Shown here one piece after another: positions 1 through 4,326 of a stretch of DNA of 10,841 nucleotides (the stretch's first letter is position 1; each line of letters begins with the position of its first letter). The DNA is from Methanocorpusculum sp. (lineage in GTDB: Archaea; Halobacteriota; Methanomicrobia; Methanomicrobiales; Methanocorpusculaceae). The translations under genes were made by a program, and so were the position numbers. A model generated the notes under the pieces. The model was not told the DNA's origin. It did not search any database and saw only the letters and a program-made list of their open reading frames with translations. Location: assembly GCA_029987025.1 (NCBI GenBank), contig DALTWQ010000038.1:1-10841 (forward strand). Reading direction: 5' to 3'.

Positions 1-125
1 ACTCCTCGCATATTTTACAGATATACATTAGCGTGATGAGAAGATAAGGTATTTGCACAACAACAGCAAAACCATAGAATCCCTGAAGGAAAGACTCATA
101 TTAGAGAATAACCAAGTAGTTAATC

Positions 126-656
126 ATGAACGTAAGAAACCCTGGAATCGCAAATTTCGGCATTACCGTTATCCAGTCACGCCATTCCGTCCGTAAATTC
201 AAAGATGAACCGGTTCCGCCGGAGTTCGTCAGAAAAGCATTAGAATGCGCATCAAAAGCAGCAACTGCCAGAAATGTTCAGCCGTGGATTTTTGTTCAGA
301 TTGAAAACAAGGAAACCCTGGCAAAAATCGCAGAACTCGCCCCGAATGGAAAATTCATCGCAGAAGCAGGAGTTGGCATTCTCGTTTTCGGAGAGAAAGA
401 CCACCAGTATGTTGTTGAGGACTGTTCTGCAGCAACACAGAACATCTTATTAGCGCTCCATGCATATGGGTACGGTGCGTGCTGGATTGCAGGGGACAAG
501 AAAGACTATGCTGAAGATGTCAGAAAACTTGTCAGCGTCCCGGACAAATACAAACTGATTTCCATAGTCGCAGCAGGTGTCCCTGACGTAGGCGGAATCT
601 CTCTTGTCGAGAAAAAGAAACTCGAAGACATCGTGTTCCGCGAAAAGTACGAGTAA
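126..656 (+). CDS. Nitroreductase family protein (FMN-dependent NAD(P)H oxidoreductase)
   Basis: A 176-residue protein typical in length of the short, single-domain nitroreductases. These bind FMN as homodimers in the cytoplasm and reduce nitro, quinone or similar substrates with NAD(P)H; the natural substrate of this one cannot be read from sequence. Visible signatures are SRHSVRKF (residues 18-25, the N-terminal FMN phosphate-binding stretch, usually R-R-S-x-R-x-F), ARNVQPW (48-54, matching the family's N-x-Q-P-W), and GYGACWIAG (115-123, matching the conserved G-x-G-x-x-W). The ATG at 126 is the first in-frame start after an in-frame TAG at 117-119. No clear ribosome binding site precedes it. 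A T-run follows the stop, so it is probably transcribed alone. The family call is firm; the physiological role is unknown. Confidence 0.9.
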   Translation: MNVRNPGIANFGITVIQSRHSVRKFKDEPVPPEFVRKALECASKAATARNVQPWIFVQIENKETLAKIAELAPNGKFIAEAGVGILVFGEKDHQYVVEDCSAATQNILLALHAYGYGACWIAGDKKDYAEDVRKLVSVPDKYKLISIVAAGVPDVGGISLVEKKKLEDIVFREKYE

Positions 657-668
657 TACAAACCACTC

Positions 669-676
669 TTTTTTTT
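669..676 (+). terminator. Oligo-T terminator after the nitroreductase gene
   Basis: A run of eight T residues starts 12 bases after the stop codon. T-runs without a strong hairpin are the usual intrinsic termination signal in Euryarchaeota. It separates the nitroreductase from AMP phosphorylase. Confidence 0.5.
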
Positions 677-678
677 AA

Positions 679-685
679 TTTATAT
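679..685 (+). promoter_or_regulatory. Probable TATA box for the AMP phosphorylase gene
   Basis: TTTATAT sits about 45 bases before the chosen ATG at 729. A start site about 25 bases downstream (near 706-710) would give a leader of roughly 20 bases. The purine-rich GAGAGGG at 707-713 is the only ribosome-binding-site candidate and is rather far (15 bases) from the ATG. Assigned from spacing and composition only. Confidence 0.35.
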
Positions 686-728
686 CTCATCAGAAAACTC
701 TTAATTGAGAGGGCACAAATATAATCTT

Positions 729-2243
729 ATGTTGCTTACGGTAAATGTCTCTGATATGACGCGCCTGATTATTCTGCTTCATCCGGATGATGCAGAAGCC
801 GCAGGAATCAAAGACGGGGCAAGAGTTATTCTTCAGAATCCAGATACGAAATATTCTGCCGCAGCAGATGCGGTTGTCACCCGGAAATTAACATCACCTG
901 GAAAAATTACTCTCGACATACATACCGCAGAAAAACTCCATGTTTCAGACGGAGACAATGTCAGCATATCATTACGTGCAAAACCGGCATCAATAGAGGT
1001 AATTGTAAAAAAGATGGACGGCGGAAAACTGACGCGTGAAGATACAGCTATCATCATCAAGGATATAACTACAGGAATACTCACCCCTGAAGAAATCTCT
1101 CCCTATGTTTCATCGATGTACATCAACGGCCTCGACATGGATGAAACTGAATATCTGGCACGGGAAATGATTGAAACCGGCGATAAACTGACATTTTCCC
1201 AAAAACCTATTGTAGATAAGCACTCAGTAGGAGGAGTCCCCGGAAATAAAATCAGCCTGCTGGTTGTTCCAATTATAGCAGCAGCACATCTGTTAATCCC
1301 GAAAACATGTTCCAGAGCCATTACCGGGGCCGGAGGAACAGCAGATTTAATGGAAGCATTAGCACCAGTTGCATTTTCTGCCGCTGAAGTACAGGAAATG
1401 ACAGAAAAAGCCGGAGGTGTTATAGTCTGGGGCGGTTCAACCAATATTGTTCCTGCAGACGACATTCTGATTCACTATGAATATCCCTTGAAAATCAATC
1501 CGAGAGGTAAAATGCTTGCAAGTATTCTCGCGAAGAAGAAGGCAGCAGGTGCTGATATCTGCGTCATTGATATCCCTACCGGTGAAGGTACAAAAATAGC
1601 AGATGAGACGGAAGGCCGGATTCTTGCAGGCCAGCTGATTGAACTGGGAAAACGGTTAGGTATGAAGGTAGAATGTGCCATAACGTACGGAGGATTTCCT
1701 ATCGGAAGAAATATCGGTGTGAATCTGGAAGTATCAGAAGCTCTCAGGATTCTTGAAACCGGAGACGGAAACAGATCAACATCTCTTGTCCTGAAAAGCT
1801 GTGCTGTTGCAGGCATCGCTTTGGAGATGGCAGGGGTTGTTAAACAGGGTAACGGAACAGATGCTGCAATGGACCTTCTGAAAAACGGCAGTGCCTATCA
1901 GAAGATGAAAGATATTATTGCGATTCAGGGAGGAAATCCTGACATTACCTCTAAAGATTTGCCGTTTGGAAAGTTTTCATACGAAATTCTATCCCCTTCA
2001 AGCGGATATGTAATTTCAGTAGCAAACAGGGCGATAATAGACATCGCACGTGCGGCAGGAAGCCCGGTTGACCACGGAGCAGGGATTCATCTGAATAAAA
2101 AACCGGGTGAAACAGTGAAAAAAGGAGAAGTACTCTTCACCATCTATGCAGAAAAAGACTGGAAACTTTCGGCTGCGCTCAAAATCGCAGCGGAAACTGA
2201 ACCGGTAACTGTTTCCGGGATGCTCATATCCAGAGTAACGTAA
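729..2243 (+). CDS. deoA: AMP phosphorylase (nucleoside monophosphate phosphorylase)
   Basis: 504 residues, the expected size for archaeal AMP phosphorylase (about 503). The enzyme phosphorolyses AMP, CMP or UMP to the base and ribose-1,5-bisphosphate. In archaea this feeds an isomerase and type III RuBisCO in nucleotide salvage; neither partner gene is in this window. The archaeal N-terminal extension (residues 1 to about 88) precedes the thymidine-phosphorylase-like core. The core shows KHSVGGVPGNK (164-174, phosphate binding), SRAITGAGGTADLME (195-209), GGSTNIVPADDI (235-246, family catalytic/substrate region with D244 and D245) and a C-terminal lobe with VDHGAGIHL (447-455). The frame stays open upstream to a TTG at 705, but the ATG at 729 gives an N-terminus (MLLTVNVSDMTRL) that fits the family better. 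The next gene starts 32 bases after the stop. Confidence 0.93.
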   Translation: MLLTVNVSDMTRLIILLHPDDAEAAGIKDGARVILQNPDTKYSAAADAVVTRKLTSPGKITLDIHTAEKLHVSDGDNVSISLRAKPASIEVIVKKMDGGKLTREDTAIIIKDITTGILTPEEISPYVSSMYINGLDMDETEYLAREMIETGDKLTFSQKPIVDKHSVGGVPGNKISLLVVPIIAAAHLLIPKTCSRAITGAGGTADLMEALAPVAFSAAEVQEMTEKAGGVIVWGGSTNIVPADDILIHYEYPLKINPRGKMLASILAKKKAAGADICVIDIPTGEGTKIADETEGRILAGQLIELGKRLGMKVECAITYGGFPIGRNIGVNLEVSEALRILETGDGNRSTSLVLKSCAVAGIALEMAGVVKQGNGTDAAMDLLKNGSAYQKMKDIIAIQGGNPDITSKDLPFGKFSYEILSPSSGYVISVANRAIIDIARAAGSPVDHGAGIHLNKKPGETVKKGEVLFTIYAEKDWKLSAALKIAAETEPVTVSGMLISRVT

Positions 2244-2275
2244 CCGGTAAACCGATGCTATAATGAGGATAGAAA

Positions 2276-3490
2276 ATGATAATTAATAATATGATTAAAA
2301 AACTCACGGCAGTACTCATACTCGCAGCACTTATTTTCTGCGGGGCTGCAGCAGCAGAAGGATTTACTTCGCTGTCTGTAGTAGTACTGGATTCTACTGA
2401 CAGCCACAATCCGCTGGCAAACGCTCAGGTAACTATCGTTTCAGATGACAGCACATACGTGCAGAAACTCTATACGCCTCTTGACGGAGACGGAAGTGTA
2501 ACTGTAATGAATCTCCCCTCAGACAAACAGTACACCATCACCGTATCCAAGGAAGGATACATTGCACAGAATAAACAGATGAGTGTAACTCCGGGAGAAA
2601 AAACAGTTTCATTCTACCTGGCACAGGAAACACCCATCCTGGTAAAAGTAGTTGACAGCACAGATGAAAAACCGATTGCTGATGCTGAAATCACTGTTAA
2701 CGGAGCGGTTGCCGGAAAAACTGACACCTTCGGCAGACTGAGTGTCCCGATGACCAGAGGAGCAAACAATATCATTCTGGTAAAAGCAAACTCCTATGTC
2801 CCGTTCACCGAAACAAAATACATCTCATCAGACGAAACAGCACTTACAATTCCATTATCTCTCTCAGAAACCGCACCGTTAATCTTAATCTACAACGAAG
2901 CAAAATCTCCGATTTCCGGAGCAAAAGTATCTGTAGACGGGAAACTGGTTTCATACTCTGATGCATATGGAAGAGCACAGCTTCCCACATATACAACCGG
3001 AGTTACATATGAAATAAACGTCTCCTGTGACGGATACTCTGACTACTCAGATAAAATAGAGTTCACAGCAGAAAAGACAGATTTCATAGTTACTCTTGCT
3101 TATGCAGCAGCTCCTGTCAAAGTAACCGTAAAGACAGACTCTAAAGTTCTCCCGGGTGCAATTGTCTATTTTGACGGCGTAAACAAAGGTCAGACTGGAG
3201 CAGACGGAACCTTTACTGCAGCAGCAAATCCGGGCACATCCATACTCATCACCGCATCTGTTGACGGATACAACGGAGAAGAGGTTCTCTGCAGCGTGGA
3301 AGCCGCAAAGGTAAATGAGGTTACCATTCTTATGAAAGAAAATATTCCGACAACATTAATCGGAATTGGCGCGCTGGCTGTAATCGTAATCCTCCTGATT
3401 GTTATTATTGGAATTACAGGCTACAAACGCAGTAAAAAGGCAACTTCCAAAAAATCATACGCACCCGGACAAAGACGCGATTCGTTATAA
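2276..3490 (+). CDS. Secreted, membrane-anchored protein with four beta-sandwich repeats (PEGA / carboxypeptidase-regulatory-like)
   Basis: 404 residues. A basic start (MIINNMIKK) and a hydrophobic stretch (about 10-27) ending in AAAA-E make a Sec signal peptide with a type I cleavage site; the Cys at 22 does not fit a lipobox. Four successive modules of about 80-90 residues follow (about 31-118, 119-199, 200-277, 278-356). Each has the pattern 'LANAQVTI...GDGSVTV...YTITVSKEGY' or 'ISGAKVSV...AYGRAQL...YEINVSCDGY', typical of PEGA and carboxypeptidase-regulatory-like folds. A transmembrane helix (about 359-383) and a basic cytoplasmic tail (YKRSKKATSKK) anchor it with the repeats outside. GAGG at 2265-2268, seven bases before the ATG, supports this start. 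It may be a cell-surface adhesin or envelope protein. No enzymatic motif is visible. It might share a transcript with AMP phosphorylase 32 bases upstream, though no functional link is evident. Confidence 0.8.
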   Translation: MIINNMIKKLTAVLILAALIFCGAAAAEGFTSLSVVVLDSTDSHNPLANAQVTIVSDDSTYVQKLYTPLDGDGSVTVMNLPSDKQYTITVSKEGYIAQNKQMSVTPGEKTVSFYLAQETPILVKVVDSTDEKPIADAEITVNGAVAGKTDTFGRLSVPMTRGANNIILVKANSYVPFTETKYISSDETALTIPLSLSETAPLILIYNEAKSPISGAKVSVDGKLVSYSDAYGRAQLPTYTTGVTYEINVSCDGYSDYSDKIEFTAEKTDFIVTLAYAAAPVKVTVKTDSKVLPGAIVYFDGVNKGQTGADGTFTAAANPGTSILITASVDGYNGEEVLCSVEAAKVNEVTILMKENIPTTLIGIGALAVIVILLIVIIGITGYKRSKKATSKKSYAPGQRRDSL

Positions 3491-3491
3491 G

Positions 3492-3529
3492 ATGTGAAAA
3501 AACAACCACCATATTTTTTTGATTCACAT
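3492..3529 (+). terminator. Hairpin plus T-run terminator after the surface-protein gene
   Basis: ATGTGAA at 3492-3498 pairs with TTCACAT at 3523-3529. Inside it, an A-run (3497-3502) can pair with a seven-T run (3514-3520), leaving a small bulge. It begins two bases after the stop codon, a good position for a terminator. Confidence 0.5.
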
Positions 3530-3550
3530 TCATTTCATTAGGCAAATGTC

Positions 3551-3651
3551 CTTTTCAGGGCTTTGCACCTAAACTAAAATTCTGCACCTAAAGTCAGGTG
3601 TAAATCAGGGTTCAGGTACAAAGCCTCTTTTCAGGGCTTTGCACCTAAACT
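3551..3651. repeat. 25-bp direct repeat pair, 76 bp apart
   Basis: The 25 bases at 3551-3575 recur identically at 3627-3651. The shared block consists of CTTTTCAGGG followed by CTTTGCACCTAAACT. The second copy starts where the 71-bp repeat copy A ends, so the CTTTTCAG end of one unit overlaps the start of the next. This looks like partial tandem duplication of a roughly 76-bp unit. No gene lies inside. Confidence 0.85.
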
Positions 3652-3718
3652 CACTTTTGCACCTAAACTCTGACTTATTTTGATTTCTGCACCTAAACAT
3701 TACTTTTTGCACCTAAAC
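3562..3718. repeat. Array of six TGCACCTAAA half-sites
   Basis: TGCACCTAAA occurs in direct orientation with its first T at 3564, 3583, 3640, 3658, 3688 and 3708. Five of the six continue into C (TGCACCTAAAC), and each is preceded by TT or TC. Within close pairs the start-to-start distances are 18-20 bp, near two helical turns; the others are 30 and 57. Two inverted, degenerate copies (AGGTGTAAA at 3597-3605 and AGGTACAAA near 3614-3622) lie between the second and third. The array merges on its right into the palindromic 20-bp units. The regular spacing suggests sites for a DNA-binding protein. No known archaeal binding-site consensus is recognised. Confidence 0.85.
3564..3634. repeat. 71-bp direct repeat, copy A
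   Basis: This block matches 4211-4281 at 68 of 71 positions; the differences are near 3609, 3613 and 3618, all transitions. It contains two forward half-sites followed by two inverted ones, forming nested inverted repeats. The outer arms are around 3559-3575 and 3609-3625 with a few mismatches; the inner arms are CACCT and AGGTG around AAAGTC. Together with copy B it brackets the small orphan gene. Confidence 0.9.
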
Positions 3719-3725
3719 ACATTTT

Positions 3726-3785
3726 TACACCTGTAGGTGTAAAACTGCACCTGTAGGTGTAAAACTGCACCTGTAGGTGTAAAAC
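3726..3785. repeat. Three tandem 20-bp palindromic units (iteron- or operator-like)
   Basis: Three head-to-tail 20-base units cover 3726-3745, 3746-3765 and 3766-3785. The last two are identical, and the first differs by A for G at its second position. Each contains CACCT-GT-AGGTG. In the first unit, with flanking bases, the arms extend to TTTTACACCT (3723-3732) and AGGTGTAAAA (3735-3744). The half-site CACCT is the same as in the array to the left. The last unit ends 18 bp before the TATA box of the small downstream gene, a usual place for archaeal activator sites. Iterons of a former plasmid origin are an alternative. Confidence 0.9.
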
Positions 3786-3802
3786 TAAATTCACGAATTA
3801 GA

Positions 3803-3812
3803 TTTTTATATA
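3803..3812 (+). promoter_or_regulatory. TATA box of the orphan small gene
   Basis: TTTTTATATA is a strong archaeal TATA box. Its centre is about 28 bases before the ATG at 3836, so transcription would start at or within a few bases of the ATG. The mRNA would be leaderless or nearly so, which agrees with the lack of a convincing ribosome binding site. The AT-rich CGAATTA just upstream could serve as BRE. Confidence 0.6.
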
Positions 3813-3835
3813 CCAATCTCTTAAAATGAGATATT

Positions 3836-4174
3836 ATGACTAAAAAATTTACATTAAAAAATCTCGAAGATGTAAATACCATTAAAGCTGTTTATGATGA
3901 TGGGGATTATGATTTCTTTTCTGGTATTTGGATGGGTGTATTAAATCAACGTAAGCATAAGGAAGGTAATGTTTTAGTTTATCCAATGAATTCAGATGGT
4001 AGCAAACGTGCTGATATGTCTTTATGTGATGTAGATTGGTTACTTAATATTCTCAATAATTATGCTGTAAAAGTTATTATTAATCCGAAATTTCCAGATA
4101 CACTCAATGCTCGCTCATACAAATCTCCCACAAAGAAATGTAAGAAATTTGTTAACCCAAAAGCGATGTTCTAA
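3836..4174 (+). CDS. Orphan small protein, AT-rich, bracketed by repeats; function unknown
   Basis: 112 residues, not recognised as any family. By hand count the gene is about 30% G+C, clearly lower than its neighbours, with AT-ending codons (AAT, GAT, TTT, TTA) favoured; this suggests recent transfer. The protein has an acidic, aromatic N-terminal half (YDDGDYDFFSGIW, residues 20-32) and a hydrophobic stretch that may be helical (DVDWLLNILNNYAVKVII, 65-82). The C-terminus is strongly basic (RSYKSPTKKCKKF, 93-105) and could touch nucleic acid. There is no signal peptide or transmembrane helix. Its own TATA box and downstream T-run make it a single transcription unit. The CACCT-type palindromes just upstream make autoregulation or repeat binding a reasonable guess, but only a guess. 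A virus- or plasmid-derived gene is also possible. Confidence 0.65.
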   Translation: MTKKFTLKNLEDVNTIKAVYDDGDYDFFSGIWMGVLNQRKHKEGNVLVYPMNSDGSKRADMSLCDVDWLLNILNNYAVKVIINPKFPDTLNARSYKSPTKKCKKFVNPKAMF

Positions 4175-4185
4175 ACATCCATTAC

Positions 4186-4191
4186 TTTTTT
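4186..4191 (+). terminator. Oligo-T terminator after the orphan gene
   Basis: Six T residues lie 12 bases after the stop codon, directly before a degenerate half-site (TGCATCTAAA, 4191-4200). Confidence 0.4.
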
Positions 4192-4210
4192 GCATCTAAA
4201 ATATCATTTC

Positions 4211-4281
4211 TGCACCTAAACTAAAATTCTGCACCTAAAGTCAGGTGTAAATCAGAGTTTAGGTGCAAAGCCTCTTTTCAG
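4211..4281. repeat. 71-bp direct repeat, copy B
   Basis: Second copy of the block at 3564-3634, offset by 647 bp. Its outer inverted repeat is perfect: TGCACCTAAACT (4211-4222) against AGTTTAGGTGCA (4256-4267). The inner arms are CACCT (4232-4236) and AGGTG (4243-4247). Since copy A has three mismatches in the right arm, copy B is probably closer to the original form. A degenerate half-site at 4191 lies 20 bp before its first half-site, keeping the array's periodicity. The block ends eight bases before the proposed TATA box of the tubulin-like gene. Confidence 0.9.
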
Positions 4282-4288
4282 TGAACCC

Positions 4289-4316
4289 TTATATTGGGGT
4301 ACGCCAAATATTTATA
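4289..4316 (+). promoter_or_regulatory. Probable promoter of the tubulin-like gene
   Basis: TTATATT at 4289-4295 lies 31 bases before the ATG at 4327 and would give a very short leader. A second AT-rich candidate, AAATATTTATAC (about 4305-4316), is too close to the ATG unless transcription starts inside the gene. Repeat copy B abuts this promoter, so whatever binds the repeat could affect it. Confidence 0.4.
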
Positions 4317-4326
4317 CAATCTTAAC

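Noticed and set aside
2..199. A reading frame before and into the nitroreductase (IRYLHNNSKTIESLKERLILENN...) that looks protein-like.
   Set aside because: It is interrupted by TAG at 29-31, has no start codon after that stop, and overlaps the well-supported nitroreductase start by over 70 bases. It is probably chance, or at best a degraded remnant.
3726..3745. CopY/BlaI-type operator, since TACACCTGTA fits TACA-N2-TGTA.
   Set aside because: That match exists only in the first of three units; the other two have TGCACCTGTA. The true symmetry centre is at CACCT-GT-AGGTG, and no copper or beta-lactam gene is present.
3551..3785. CRISPR array.
   Set aside because: Units are about 10-20 bp with 0-20 bp between them, orientation is mixed, there are no unique spacers of 30-40 bp, and no cas genes are nearby.
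3700..3882. A 60-codon minus-strand frame covering the palindromes and the start of the orphan gene.
   Set aside because: Its residues are dictated by the repeats (for example repeated RCK), and it overlaps the promoter and start of the plus-strand gene.
3551..4281. Insertion sequence or composite transposon.
   Set aside because: There is no transposase, and the bracketing copies are direct. Their internal dyads are part of the half-site array rather than element ends, and no target-site duplication was found by eye.
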